The notes: generated from the letters alone by a model not told the origin. Positions 45,255 through 54,761 are shown, counted from the stretch's first letter. The stretch is DNA of 64,000 nucleotides from Haloferax marinisediminis (GCF_009674585.1 NZ_WKJP01000004.1:124001-188000); one strand, 5' to 3'. Translations and numbers: made by a program.

Positions 45255-45407
45255 ATGAGCACAGACCACAAACAAAACGGACTCGCAGAGTGGTGTCCGG
45301 ATTGTGGTACTGAGATGTTGTTTACTGGAACGATACCAACTGGCTACGCACAGTTCTTCTGTGAGCAGTGCCGGTACCGGCGTGACCGGTTCGTAGGCGA
45401 CGACTAA
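45255..45407 (+). CDS. Zinc-finger micro-protein, 50 residues
   Basis: A 50-residue protein with one zinc ribbon: CPDCG near the N-terminus and CEQCRYRRD about 25 residues later. Halobacteria encode many such small CPxCG-type zinc-finger proteins; several in Haloferax volcanii affect biofilm formation, motility or stress responses. This one has an acidic end and basic ribbon. An AT-rich TATA-like stretch (ATAATGTAATAA around 45219-45230) lies about 25-36 bp upstream and suggests leaderless expression. Too small for confident homology. Confidence 0.75.
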   Translation: MSTDHKQNGLAEWCPDCGTEMLFTGTIPTGYAQFFCEQCRYRRDRFVGDD

Positions 45408-45605
45408 CCCGCGCGGACAGTCTGTGGACGACCCAGACGGACGCTGCTGAGTGCGAGTTTCTCTTCGAACTCGACTCTATCTTTCGACATCTGAACCGCC
45501 CCGATGCTTCCGCGGCGTTTCAGGCGTCGAATACGGCCTTATTCTGGTGAGCTACGTCTGACTGGGGCGCCATCCTTATTATATGTCGTTGCATAAAACG
45601 AAACA

Positions 45606-46298
45606 GTGTCCGACGAGACGAAACAACAACCACGAGTGTGCTTGCGTGTCCACCCAGGGAAGGACACGAAGATATTCAGGCTCCGTGCTGCCGACGACGT
45701 GTTGCGACTGCTCGTCGACGCACACGAATCGGAGTTTACCATGACTGAACTGGCAACGGCGACGGACCACAGTCGGTCCACTATCTGGCGAGCGGTTGGC
45801 CTCCTCGACGAACTCGGCGTCATCGAGATACGGGAGACGACGCAGCGAAACTACGTCGCAATCGACCCGACACACCTCCAGAAAGCAGACCCGATACTCG
45901 CCATCGAGCAAGTCGAGTACCACGAACCGATTCGAGCGTTCGTTGGGCGTGTCACGGATGCTGTCGAAGAGACGGACGACGTGCAACAATTACTCGGCGT
46001 CCTCGTCTTCGGGAGCGTCGCCCGTGGTGAGGCCGACCGGAAGAGCGACATCGACGTGTTCGTTCTCGTAGACGGTGACCGAACCACAGCCCGGCGCATC
46101 GTCTCCGGGATCGCCGCTGAACTCGGTGAGACGCGGTTCGACGGTGACCGATACACGTTCGAACCGTTCGTCGAATCCGTCGAGAGCACTCGTCGTGCGG
46201 GTGCAAAACTCCGCGAGACACTCCAAGAGGGTGTCACGGTGCTCGGCGGAGACGAGTTTCAACAGGTCCGAAAGGAGGTGATGAACAGTGAGCGGTAA
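45606..46298 (+). CDS. HTH-fused MNT-type nucleotidyltransferase (antitoxin)
   Basis: A 230-residue protein beginning at GTG, with a TATA-like CTTATTATAT at 45575-45584, 22-31 bp upstream. The N-terminal half is a winged helix (FTMTELATATDHSRSTIWRA, LLDELGVIEIRETTQ). The C-terminal half is a minimal nucleotidyltransferase with VLVFGSVARGEADRKSDIDV, the GSx-D-x-D active site. Such MNT proteins neutralise HEPN ribonuclease toxins, often by adding AMP to them. An intact gene for the partner overlapped it once: a perfect AAGGAGGTGAT ribosome site is inside its 3' end. The HTH fusion suggests self-regulation. Confidence 0.9.
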   Translation: MSDETKQQPRVCLRVHPGKDTKIFRLRAADDVLRLLVDAHESEFTMTELATATDHSRSTIWRAVGLLDELGVIEIRETTQRNYVAIDPTHLQKADPILAIEQVEYHEPIRAFVGRVTDAVEETDDVQQLLGVLVFGSVARGEADRKSDIDVFVLVDGDRTTARRIVSGIAAELGETRFDGDRYTFEPFVESVESTRRAGAKLRETLQEGVTVLGGDEFQQVRKEVMNSER

Positions 46299-46773
46299 CA
46301 AAATCGAGACGCTCGTCGACGAGGTGTAGGCGGCTTTTGACCGCCGACCCGACGAGATAGAAACTGGGTTGGACACGAACGAAGCAGATATCCTCCAACT
46401 TCGGAAGTCGTGTCGACTGCTCGCAGGTGCAGAAACGCTCCTCAGGCAGGGGTTCTACACGATCGTCATCGAGATGTCGTTCGTCGCGATGGAGCGAGTT
46501 ATCGAGTTCAAGCTGCTCGAAGGGGGTGTCGAAGCACGAGACCTCCCCGGAACACATCCGGGTGTATACACTGAAGCAGCGAGGCGTGGAATCCTCTCGG
46601 AACACGTCGCCGACAACCTCCAAGACCTGTGGCGGAACCACCGAGCGAAGACGTACTATCAAGACGGGCTTGCGGCGAAGGAACGCGCAGAGAAACTGTT
46701 CGAACTGGCTTCCGAGGTACACGAGTTCGTCGTGAACCAGTCCACGAAGAAGTTCGAGTGTCTCTGCGAGTAA
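46288..46773 (+). pseudogene. HEPN-type toxin gene interrupted by an amber codon
   Basis: The true start is GTG at 46288: it overlaps the antitoxin end and is seven bases after a strong AAGGAGGTG site. Thirteen codons later a TAG stop occurs at 46327-46329 (SGNKIETLVDEV then stop). The same frame continues with AAFDRRPDEIETGL and the full HEPN-like domain (GFYTIVIEMSFVAMERVIEF, DLWRNHRAKTYYQDG). CAG to TAG (Gln to stop) is the simplest explanation. A TTG at 46369 could give a shortened protein but has no ribosome site. The RNHRAKTYY element resembles, but does not exactly match, the R-x4-6-H HEPN motif. Probably a silenced toxin, or a sequence error. Confidence 0.8.
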
Positions 46774-46851
46774 GCATACGAAGTCGAGAGTGCAGCGTGA
46801 ATCTCGAGTACGTTGTCGACGCGGTGAACCCCGAACCAGTCGTCGACGCGG

Positions 46852-47787
46852 TCAGAACCCGAGCGCACCGAGCCCACGGACCAACGACGGACCACCAGTC
46901 ACGAGTGCAGCACCGAAGACGACGAGGAGTACTCCGACGACGACACCACGAGTGACTCGTTCCAGGTCGCCGAGCCAAATCCACGAGAAGATGACGGTGA
47001 ACAGCGGCGCAGTCGCGACGAGTGGGTCGACGACTGCAATCCGACCCGCTGGGGCCGCCAGTGCAGTGAACATCGAGAGGAGCGCCACTGACGTGATGAC
47101 GCCGCTCGCAGCGAACACGAGATACGACCGACGTGGCCGGTTCAGAACCGTCCCTCGACCGGCGACGGCGACGTAGGCACCGAGTGTGAGGAGTGCAGCG
47201 AACTCGTTGATGGCCACTGCTTCGAGTGGTGTCGCTTCACCGGTCGCGAGGCCCCATCGCCGGGCGACGTTGCCGAGCGCGAAGAACGCTGCAGCGGCGA
47301 GTGGGACGAGAAGGTCTCGGTTCGACCACCCTTCGAGGTCGCCGCCCTTGGCGACTGAGAGGACGCCGAGACCGATCACGAGGATGAAAATCCCAATTGC
47401 AGTCGGCGCTGAGAGAGGTTCTCCGAGGAATCCGATTGCGAGGGCAGTCGCGAACAGCGGCCGAGAACTAACCACGGCGCTGGAGATACTCGCCCCGACG
47501 CGGGCATTTCCAGCGAAGATTGCGAGTCGGCCCAACGCAGTTCCCACTGCACCAGCAGCGACGAAGATGCCGATGGTTCCGAGCGTAATCCCACCGAACG
47601 GGTCGTCTTGAAAGACTGCAAGCGCAGCGAGATAAATCGCAGAGTCCACGAGGACGACGACGAGTGACGCCTGAAGCGGACCTCCGCCCTCTGAGAGCGC
47701 CCGTTTCTCGATGACCGGTGTGAACCCCCACATGACTGCCGGTGCAAATGCGAGAAGGAGGACAGAAATCGGGGCCGAGAGGTCCAT
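46852..47787 (-). CDS. EamA/DMT-family transporter
   Basis: A 311-residue permease with about ten hydrophobic helices in two repeated halves, the EamA arrangement (VMWGFTPVIEKRALSEGGGP; VVSSRPLFATALAIGFLGEP; FFALGNVARRWGLATGEA; LVATAPLFTVIFSWIWLGDL). Substrates for the family are varied metabolites and amino acids. ATG 47787 was preferred to an upstream ATG because the first helix follows it directly. It is convergent with the HEPN gene and unrelated to it. Confidence 0.9.
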   Translation of the reverse strand: MDLSAPISVLLLAFAPAVMWGFTPVIEKRALSEGGGPLQASLVVVLVDSAIYLAALAVFQDDPFGGITLGTIGIFVAAGAVGTALGRLAIFAGNARVGASISSAVVSSRPLFATALAIGFLGEPLSAPTAIGIFILVIGLGVLSVAKGGDLEGWSNRDLLVPLAAAAFFALGNVARRWGLATGEATPLEAVAINEFAALLTLGAYVAVAGRGTVLNRPRRSYLVFAASGVITSVALLSMFTALAAPAGRIAVVDPLVATAPLFTVIFSWIWLGDLERVTRGVVVGVLLVVFGAALVTGGPSLVRGLGALGF

Positions 47788-48459
47788 GTGCCGACTCGGT
47801 GGCACGTCTGTAAATACTCGGCGGAACTGAATTCTTATTTGCCAACTGCCATTTGTGGGCCGACCACGTGTGGAGATATTTCACGTTTTCCGCTGACCCG
47901 ACCGGCCCATTCGGGTTGACGCCGAAGCTCTCGTCATCGGACGCGAGTGCGCGGCGAACGTGGCTATCTGGAACAGAATGAGAATATGCCAAAACGTGGC
48001 TGGGCGCCCCAATTAAACACAATTAACGTTCTAATTTAAACTGCCACTTCTGGGCTAATTGCCCTGGGCCAAGTCAATATAACATAGTACATTTACCTGG
48101 TAAATTATGGAGAAAAGTCTATATTAAGTGGGGAAAAACAACAGTATCTAATCAAATAAAAATATTAAAATTAAATCCACAATTCTACTTCGTCTACTGT
48201 TCTCTTCACGACCATCGACTGAAAACGTAGTACATCGGGCTTTTTTGAGGTGGTTCACACGATATGTTGTGCCTGCTGAACTGCTACACACCGAGTAGTG
48301 TCTAATAATATAATTCCTGATACTATATTAACTAAACAGTATTTGAGTTCTATTGGCCATCGCAATCGAATTGACTGGACCGAATCGGTGAACAAGGGGC
48401 AGTCGGCTTCGAAAGCCGACTCATACTACGGTCGCGGGCGACGTCCCGCGTGACCGCTC
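47788..48459. other. Gene-free, strongly AT-rich region
   Basis: About 670 bp with no ORF of interest. Between 48040 and 48350 the DNA is very AT-rich, lower in GC than flanking genes, which may mark an old insertion boundary or promoter region. I saw no terminal inverted repeats or transposase remnants. Confidence 0.5.
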
Positions 48460-50412
48460 CTACACCGGCGAATACCGTGGGTACGAACTGTCGACCGCCT
48501 GTGCGTCCTCTTCGAGCAGCGCGACCACGAGGTAGTTGGCGTAGTCGGCGAAGTAGTCGACCAGTTTGGAGATTCGGTTTGCGTCTATCGCTTCGAGCGA
48601 GTCCAGGACCATGAATGGGACCGTCTCGTAGACGTCGTGAAGGAGGTATCCAGCGAGCGTCAAGACGAGACCGGTCACCTCACGCTCGGACTCTGAGAGG
48701 TGTGCGACCGAGTCTTCGTAGCTTACGCCTTCGTCGTTCGTCCGAATCACGTGCAGGTCGAAGACCGACTTCGTCACTTTCTTGCGGCCTTCACGGACGC
48801 GACGCTCTGTGCGTTCGATCCAGATCCGTTCGAGGTTGTCGTACTCGAGGATGTCGAGAACCTCTTCCATGTGGGTGTTGAACGCCTCGACGGCCTCTGA
48901 TTCCAACCGATCGATTCGCGTGCGAAGTTCTTTCAGTTCTTCGTCGATGTCGTCACGAGTCGCCTCTAACTCATCGCGCTCGTCGAGTTGGTCCTCGATA
49001 GATGCAATCTCGTCCTCGACGCTGTCCAAATCCGAGCGAAGTCGGCCAAGTTCGTACTCGATCTGATTCGCCTCACGGTGGAGGTCGAGCAACTCGCCGT
49101 GTTCTTCGTTCTCCAATTCGTCGACAGTCTGTTCGAGTGAGCCGATCTCGTCTTCGAGGTCGTCGCGGCGCGATTTCAGGTCCTCGATGCGCTCCTCACG
49201 AGTGGCCTGCTCACTTTCGATTTCCGAGAGTCGCCGCTCGATGCGGTCGCGTTCACGCTGACGCTGTTCGTAGGTCGACTTCTCGTCTTGAAGCGAAGAG
49301 AGCTTCTCGCGGTACGAGCGGTTCTCTTCCAGTTTCTCTTCGCGGAGAGTCCGAAGTCGGTCGAGCGTCGATTCGATCTTTTCTTGGTCGACTTCTGACC
49401 CACAGGTCCAGCAGACGACCTGTTCGTCTGCGAGCAGTTGGTCAGTGAGGCTTTCATCGCCGCTCGACTCCGAGCCTCGGAGTGCATCGACGACGTCAGA
49501 GGACGTCCCAGAGAGCATCTCTTCGTTGAACTGGATGACACTCTGCAGTTCGTTGACTGTCGACTGAACCGCTTGTCGACGAGTGCGAAGTCGGTCGATT
49601 TCGGAATCGATTTCACTCACTTGGCCACCAGCGACGTCTGGAAGTGATTCGATATCTTCCTGTAACTCGTCCTCTTCGGACTCCAGTGCGTTGAGACTCT
49701 GTTTTTCAGTCTGAATTCGACGGTCGACGTCGTCGATCTCGCGACGCGTGTCTCGAAGCTCCCCGAGTTTCGACTCGAGTTCACTTTCCGTCTCCTGCTG
49801 GTCGCTCACACTCGCGTCGTACTCCTCTACTTCGCGTTCTTTCTCGGAGAGTTCCGTCTCTTTCTCGTCGATCTGGTCTTGGAGCTTCGTCCGCCGCTGT
49901 TCGAGTTGTGGAAGCTTCTTCGAGAGCGTCCCGAGGGAGGACAGTTCGTCTGATATCTCTCGCTTCTGTTGCTGGAGCGTGGTGATCTCCTCGTTGATCG
50001 ATTCGACGTCGACCGGTCGCATAATCAGGTCACGGAGGTTCCCCTCGGTGGCGACCGCGCGGCGAGCTTCGTTCGTTTCTAATAAGAACGCGAATAGGTC
50101 TGCAAGCTCTGTATCTTCGAGAACTGGCTCCCCTCCAGCAATCACGGAGTCTCCTCTTCGTTCGAGGGTTCGCGTGTACGTCTCGTCGTCGATCGTGAGT
50201 TCCACGACACCTTCGTCTGCGTCGCCTTTCAGCGCCACGTCGTCGCTTCCGTGAGCAGCCATTATCGACCGCAGTAGTGACGTTCGGTTCGTTGCATTTC
50301 GCCCGGCCAGGACAGTTACGCCTGGGTCGAACGATGTGGAGAGCTGGTCGATGCCACCGATGTTTTCGACCGAAAGGTGGACTTTGGATTCGGATATCTG
50401 TTCTGAACTCAT
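48460..50412 (-). CDS. Archaea-specific Rad50/SMC-related protein
   Basis: A 650-residue coiled-coil ATPase-like protein. The N-terminal head contains AGRNATNRTSLLRSIMAAHG in place of a normal GxxGxGKS/T loop: Lys is replaced by Arg. Two long coiled coils (about residues 135-260 and 310-510) flank a CxxC zinc hook VVCWTCGSEVD near residue 335. The C-terminal head has the signature-like LSESEREVTGLVLTLAGYLL and FMVLDSLEAID, in which the usual Walker B DE is DS. Halobacterial relatives occur beside rdfA, as here. A TATA-like GATATAAAT (50435-50443) lies 23-31 bp before the ATG. Likely role: chromosome- or shape-related scaffold; catalytic ATPase activity is uncertain. Confidence 0.88.
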   Translation of the reverse strand: MSSEQISESKVHLSVENIGGIDQLSTSFDPGVTVLAGRNATNRTSLLRSIMAAHGSDDVALKGDADEGVVELTIDDETYTRTLERRGDSVIAGGEPVLEDTELADLFAFLLETNEARRAVATEGNLRDLIMRPVDVESINEEITTLQQQKREISDELSSLGTLSKKLPQLEQRRTKLQDQIDEKETELSEKEREVEEYDASVSDQQETESELESKLGELRDTRREIDDVDRRIQTEKQSLNALESEEDELQEDIESLPDVAGGQVSEIDSEIDRLRTRRQAVQSTVNELQSVIQFNEEMLSGTSSDVVDALRGSESSGDESLTDQLLADEQVVCWTCGSEVDQEKIESTLDRLRTLREEKLEENRSYREKLSSLQDEKSTYEQRQRERDRIERRLSEIESEQATREERIEDLKSRRDDLEDEIGSLEQTVDELENEEHGELLDLHREANQIEYELGRLRSDLDSVEDEIASIEDQLDERDELEATRDDIDEELKELRTRIDRLESEAVEAFNTHMEEVLDILEYDNLERIWIERTERRVREGRKKVTKSVFDLHVIRTNDEGVSYEDSVAHLSESEREVTGLVLTLAGYLLHDVYETVPFMVLDSLEAIDANRISKLVDYFADYANYLVVALLEEDAQAVDSSYPRYSPV

Positions 50413-50493
50413 ACGACTGTATGGTGAGTACTACGATATAAATCCACAGGGGTACTCTCCCTTGGAATTACAGAACTAGTTGCGTAATGTATC

Positions 50494-51120
50494 TCACTCT
50501 GTCCTGGTCTCTGTACCACAGTCGCACCCACCTCGCTGCAGTAACTGAACGACTTCGTACTGGGTCCCGCAGTCTCTACAGAACACCTGTGTGTCGACGA
50601 GGACGTCGAAATCACCGAGCCGAAGTTTGTCTGTATTCTGGAGCGAGTCGAGACTTCTCTCGATTACAGCAACCAACCGACCGCGAAGCTTCTGAACCGA
50701 TTGGATTACGCTGTCGACACGGTTCGTCGATTTTGTTTCCTTCGACACGCCTCGGATGTCGGTGAGATACGTGTACACTGCCTGATGCGAGATGAAATCA
50801 GAGAGTAGTTGGTCGACGTCCACTCCCTTCGATCGAAGCGTGTTCTTTGCTTGAACTCGCATCCCCTCCGTTGTCTCGTCGTCAGTAAGCAGTGTGTACA
50901 TGTTCTCAACTTCTCCTTCGAGGACGTCTGCGTCCACTTCGTGCAACGCAGCATTGAGAACTTCTTGGTTCATCAAGTCCGCTAAATCTCGGAGGCTATC
51001 ACTGTCTTCAGGAGCGGTCCACCGACGGGCCAACGTCTCTCCAAACCCGTTTAGATCGTACTGTTCGATCACCCGTTCAATCTTGGATTGCCGCCGACTA
51101 CTCCCTTGCTCAGCAGTCAT
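50494..51120 (-). CDS. rdfA: Rod-determining factor RdfA-family protein
   Basis: A 208-residue protein matching the RdfA family of halobacteria. The diagnostic blocks are SKIERVIEQYDLNGFGETLA, SLRDLADLMNQEVLNAALHE, LEGEVENMYTLLTDDE and DFISHQAVYTYLTDIRGVS. The C-terminal zinc ribbon is CRDCGTQYEVVQLLQRGGCD with CG. In Haloferax volcanii, RdfA is required for the rod cell shape, and the gene lies beside an SMC-like gene; the same arrangement is seen here. ATG 51120 was chosen because a TATA-like CAAATATG (51145-51152) lies 25-32 bp upstream. It has its own promoter, 81 bp from the SMC-like start. Confidence 0.9.
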   Translation of the reverse strand: MTAEQGSSRRQSKIERVIEQYDLNGFGETLARRWTAPEDSDSLRDLADLMNQEVLNAALHEVDADVLEGEVENMYTLLTDDETTEGMRVQAKNTLRSKGVDVDQLLSDFISHQAVYTYLTDIRGVSKETKSTNRVDSVIQSVQKLRGRLVAVIERSLDSLQNTDKLRLGDFDVLVDTQVFCRDCGTQYEVVQLLQRGGCDCGTETRTE

Positions 51121-51821
51121 TACCAGATAGTCACACACTGGGGTCAAATATGTTCAGGTTTGAGAACCAGCGATTCGGAGGTCTCTGTGATGTTGTGTGA
51201 TTCTCACCTTAATCAAAAGAAATAAATTACTCAATCTATCCTACCACTATCAACACTGGTAGTCGACACCGTTTCAATCGTAGTTGCAGACACGATCGAT
51301 GTGGCCTGTAGTCAGCAATGATTGTATACTCATTTTTTACTAACTAATCTTACATGAGAAAGCTAACAACTAACTATATTTGACCATAAATATCTACTCA
51401 ACCGAATATTCGACTACTTTATCGGAGAATACGAAAATAGACCGCCTACACTCGATTCACTTTAGTTCAGTTCAGTATGGTTTATTTTATTAATATAAAT
51501 AAATTGATTATACGTTTCGAAATACGCATGATTTCTCAAAATCAACTAAGAGATTTACCAATATCACAGTATGTGGCGAACTAGTATTGCTAATATACGA
51601 ACTTACTGGTCGCTGTGAAGAGTATGCCAAGAAGAGAATACTACCGGTTGTGTGCGACGCAGGATGCTGTCCGACAGGCGTTGTCGGTCGACGACTTCGC
51701 CACGGTTCCGGACTGTTGTCTCCTTCACTGGAAAAAATCGTCTGGAACGGACGTAGGTAGGTGTCGAACCCGTCGTCTCTCTGTGCGAAAATCGAAAAAC
51801 TGGTGACGCTCTCTTGGTGAA
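51121..51821. other. Gene-poor AT-rich region
   Basis: About 700 bp with no gene I can support. The stretch 51200-51600 is AT-rich. A 63-codon frame near 51615-51806 has no recognisable homology and ends just before the convergent aminotransferase. Confidence 0.5.
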
Positions 51822-53189
51822 CTAGTGCGACGTGTTCTCCTCGATCGCGTCGACGACGATGTCCATCCCTGTCGTCATCAGTTCCTGCGTGATGACGAGT
51901 GGTGGCATGAGACGGAGGACGTTTCCGTAGCGACCAGCACTCCAGACCAAGACACCGTGTTTGTAACAGTAGGTTCGGATGTGCTTCACGACGTCTTTGT
52001 CCGGGTTGCCGTCCTCGTCGAGGAACTCGACACCGGTGAACAGACCTTTTCCACGAACCTCTCCGATTTGCGGCGTCTCTGCGGCAACTTCACGGAGACG
52101 GTCTCGCATGTACGAGCCGAGTTCACGGGAGTGTTCGAGAAGGTCGTGCGCTTGGATGTACTCGATTGCTCGCGTCCCTGCGCGCATGGCGGGAGTGTTT
52201 CCGCGCCACGTCCCCACGTGCCCACCCGGACCCCACGTGTCTAGGTCTTCGTGGTACATCGTCGCCGAGAGCGGCAACCCAATACCACCGAGCGCTTTCG
52301 CCATCGGCATCACGTCTGGAGTCACATCGGTCCACTCCGATGCGAACCACTTCCCAGTCCGTCCGATTCCGGTTTGAATCTCGTCGATGATGAGCGGAAT
52401 GTCGTTTTCGGTGGCAATCTCTCTGAGCTGCGGGAGGAAGTCTGCCGGTGGGACGACGATGCCGCCTTCACCCTGAATCGGTTCGACCCAGATACCTGCT
52501 GGGTTTGCGAACCCACTGTACGGGTCTTCGATGAGTTCTCGAACGTTTTCGATGGCACGTTCGACGGCCTCCTCCTCGGAGAGCCCTTGCTGGAGCGGGT
52601 ACGGATACGGAGCGTGGTGGACGTCCGACAGAAGCGGCGTGTACGCCTCTTTGTACTGTTTCCCGCCGGTGAGGCTGAGTGCTCCAGAGGAACCACCGTG
52701 GTACGCACCACGGAAGGCGATGAGGCCATCTCCTCCGGTGTTGTACTTCGCGAGTTTGATGGTCGCTTCGATCGCGTCACTTCCAGTAGGTCCGCCGAAC
52801 ACGACGCGGTTCGAGTCAGGAAGTTCTCCCGGTGCGATTTCGTTGAGCTTCTCGATGAGTTCGAGTCGTGCTTCGGTCGGGAAGTCGATCGTGTGGACGA
52901 GTTTACGCGTCTGTTCTTCGACTGCCTCGAGCACGTACGGGTTCGAGTGTCCGACGTTGAGAACACCGATTCCTGCGAAGAAGTCGATGAACGTGTTTCC
53001 GTCGACGTCACGGAGTGTCGCTCCCTTTGCTTCGTGCATCGCGATTGGGATGTAGTTCGGATACGCGACTGCGCCGCTGTCGATGTGCTGTTGTTTTTCG
53101 AGAAGACGCTTCGACTTTGGACCCGGTACCTTGTCTACTGACGGGGCGTCGTCGAAGTGTAGTTCGGATATTGGTGGTCCCTCAGGCAT
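51822..53189 (-). CDS. Class III (omega-amino acid) aminotransferase
   Basis: A 455-residue PLP enzyme. Key blocks: [80 protein letters not shown] (Asp that pairs with the PLP nitrogen); and the PLP lysine in [17 protein letters not shown]. The GABA/diaminobutyrate/beta-alanine class removes a terminal amino group to give a semialdehyde. A TATA-like TTTAAATA (53212-53219) lies 23-30 bp before the ATG. It is divergent from pxpA and so belongs to the lactam/amino-acid island. Confidence 0.92.
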   Translation of the reverse strand: MPEGPPISELHFDDAPSVDKVPGPKSKRLLEKQQHIDSGAVAYPNYIPIAMHEAKGATLRDVDGNTFIDFFAGIGVLNVGHSNPYVLEAVEEQTRKLVHTIDFPTEARLELIEKLNEIAPGELPDSNRVVFGGPTGSDAIEATIKLAKYNTGGDGLIAFRGAYHGGSSGALSLTGGKQYKEAYTPLLSDVHHAPYPYPLQQGLSEEEAVERAIENVRELIEDPYSGFANPAGIWVEPIQGEGGIVVPPADFLPQLREIATENDIPLIIDEIQTGIGRTGKWFASEWTDVTPDVMPMAKALGGIGLPLSATMYHEDLDTWGPGGHVGTWRGNTPAMRAGTRAIEYIQAHDLLEHSRELGSYMRDRLREVAAETPQIGEVRGKGLFTGVEFLDEDGNPDKDVVKHIRTYCYKHGVLVWSAGRYGNVLRLMPPLVITQELMTTGMDIVVDAIEENTSH

Positions 53190-53200
53190 ACGTTACCACT

Positions 53201-53243
53201 TGTGAGTTCTGTTTAAATAGATTATGTAACATCCCAACTCACA
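53201..53243. promoter_or_regulatory. Inverted repeat flanking the aminotransferase TATA box
   Basis: TGTGAGTT (53201-53208) and AACTCACA (53236-53243) are exact 8-base inverted arms. The TATA-like TTTAAATA (53212-53219) of the minus-strand gene lies between them. Placement suits a repressor site; the two nearby Lrp regulators are candidates. Confidence 0.5.
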
Positions 53244-53327
53244 GAGGATACTGGGATGCTGTCCAGACTTCTACTTCCATATTGCACTAAATCCGGTTGA
53301 AGTGCTCTGCCGCAAAAAGAGGCACAA

Positions 53328-53335
53328 TCTATATT
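53328..53335 (+). promoter_or_regulatory. TATA box of pxpA
   Basis: TCTATATT lies 27-34 bp before the ATG at 53362, the distance expected for a leaderless halobacterial transcript, and supports that start. Confidence 0.6.
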
Positions 53336-53361
53336 GCCGAAAGTTGCTATCGAGTATACGC

Positions 53362-54123
53362 ATGGTAACAGTCGACATTAACTGTGACATGGGAGAGAGC
53401 TTCGGCAACTGGACGATGGGGCGTGACGCTGAGGTGATGCCGTACATCACGTCTGCGAACATCGCCGGCGGATTCCACGCAGGTGACCCACACGTCATGC
53501 GTGAGACGGTCGAACTGGCCGTCGAACACGACGTGGGAATCGGTGTTCACCCCGGCCTGCCGGACAAGATGGGGTTCGGACGCAGGAAGATGGACGCGAC
53601 GCCACAGGAGCTGCGAGATTACGTGACCTACCAACTCGGCGCACTCAGCGCGTTCGCGGACCAACATGGCGGGTCTCTCCAGCACGTCAAGCCACACGGT
53701 GCGATGTATTCGATGCTCTCTGAGAGTCCGGACCACGCACGTGCGGTCATGGAGGGAATGCTCGCCGTAGATTCAGACCTCATCTATCTCGCCACAGATA
53801 TGAACATCTACGAGGTCGCACAGGAGTACGACGACCTTCGTGCCGTCTTCGAAGGGTACGTCGACATCCGATACGACACCGACCGAAGTCTCATCGTCGA
53901 GAAGGAAGTCGTGCCGAAAGACCCTGAAGCGGTCGCCGACCGGTTCGTGAGCATCGTTACTGACGGAGTCGTCGAGGCCGCGAACGGGGACGAAATCGAA
54001 GTCCCCGCACAGAGTATCTGTATCCACGGCGACGGTCCGAACGCAGTCGAACTTCTGGAGACGATTCACGACCGTGTGGAGGAACATGGTATCGAAATCG
54101 CGCCACTCACAGAGGTTGTGTGA
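53362..54123 (+). CDS. pxpA: PxpA/LamB-YcsF family (5-oxoprolinase subunit A)
   Basis: A 253-residue protein of the LamB/YcsF family. The opening VDINCDMGESFGNWTMGRDA and SANIAGGFHAGDPHVMRETV are diagnostic, followed by IGVHPGLPDKMGFGRRKM and QHVKPHGAMYSMLSESPDH. In bacteria PxpA, PxpB and PxpC together hydrolyse 5-oxoproline with ATP; the fungal LamB relative is linked to lactam use. Here pxpB and pxpC lie 2.5 kb downstream beyond the lrp gene and biotin carboxylase. Full length and intact. The true substrate may be 5-oxoproline or another lactam. Confidence 0.93.
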   Translation: MVTVDINCDMGESFGNWTMGRDAEVMPYITSANIAGGFHAGDPHVMRETVELAVEHDVGIGVHPGLPDKMGFGRRKMDATPQELRDYVTYQLGALSAFADQHGGSLQHVKPHGAMYSMLSESPDHARAVMEGMLAVDSDLIYLATDMNIYEVAQEYDDLRAVFEGYVDIRYDTDRSLIVEKEVVPKDPEAVADRFVSIVTDGVVEAANGDEIEVPAQSICIHGDGPNAVELLETIHDRVEEHGIEIAPLTEVV

Positions 54124-54242
54124 CGGGGAATCGAGACGGATCCAGCTTCCCCACCCGATGTACCGTATCCACCGAGTCGGGAAAATCGACACCCTTCGGG
54201 AGGTACCGATGAGACACCTCCCACACGTAAGGAACCGAATCA

Positions 54243-54734
54243 ATGGATGACCGAGATATCGAAATTCTGAACGCGGTTTTCGAACTAGAGGACCCGAGTC
54301 CGAAAGAGGTCGGAGACGTGACTGGAATTCCGAAATCGACCGTTCACTATCGCCTCAAGAAACTCCGTGAAGACGGGATTATCAAGAACGACCTGTTCGC
54401 CGTCGACCTCGAGAAGATCAACCTCGACTTGACCATCATCACCGAGGTCGATGCACAGTACCGAGAAGGCTACCACAAGGATGTCGGGAACGCACTCAGC
54501 ACTATCGAGGGGGTCAATCAGGTCTACTTCACGATGGGTGACACTGACTTCATCGTCATCGCACACCTTCCGAGTCGAGATAAAGTGGAGGAACTCATCG
54601 AGCAGTACGAGGTAATCGAGGGTGTCGAACGAACCAGTTCCAAGTTCGTCATCTCGACGATCAAGAACGAACCACACCCACTTCGGGACTTTACGTTGGA
54701 GACGCTCAGGGAGAGCATCCTCTCCGACGAATGA
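54243..54734 (+). CDS. Lrp/AsnC-family regulator, first of two in the island
   Basis: A 163-residue regulator. The N-terminal winged helix (IEILNAVFELEDPSPKEVGD; IPKSTVHYRLKKLREDGII) is followed by the RAM domain (VNQVYFTMGDTDFIVIAHLP). The recognition helix KSTVHYRL is identical to that of the regulator at 62039, and the RAM domains are close as well. That suggests the two control overlapping targets. It sits between pxpA and the biotin carboxylase gene, convergent with the latter. Confidence 0.93.
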   Translation: MDDRDIEILNAVFELEDPSPKEVGDVTGIPKSTVHYRLKKLREDGIIKNDLFAVDLEKINLDLTIITEVDAQYREGYHKDVGNALSTIEGVNQVYFTMGDTDFIVIAHLPSRDKVEELIEQYEVIEGVERTSSKFVISTIKNEPHPLRDFTLETLRESILSDE

Positions 54735-54761
54735 GTCGGTACCGGGCCGGTCGTCGGTCAG

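Noticed and set aside
47788..48459. An insertion-sequence scar in the AT-rich gap
   Set aside because: No inverted terminal repeats, target duplication or transposase remnant could be seen.
51615..51806. A 63-codon + strand frame as a small gene
   Set aside because: No recognisable homology and no clear promoter or ribosome site at its start. Composition is not distinct from background.
51738..51810. A tRNA-like segment ending in a GTCGAACCC T-loop
   Set aside because: No acceptor stem or anticodon arm pairs with it, so it is chance similarity.
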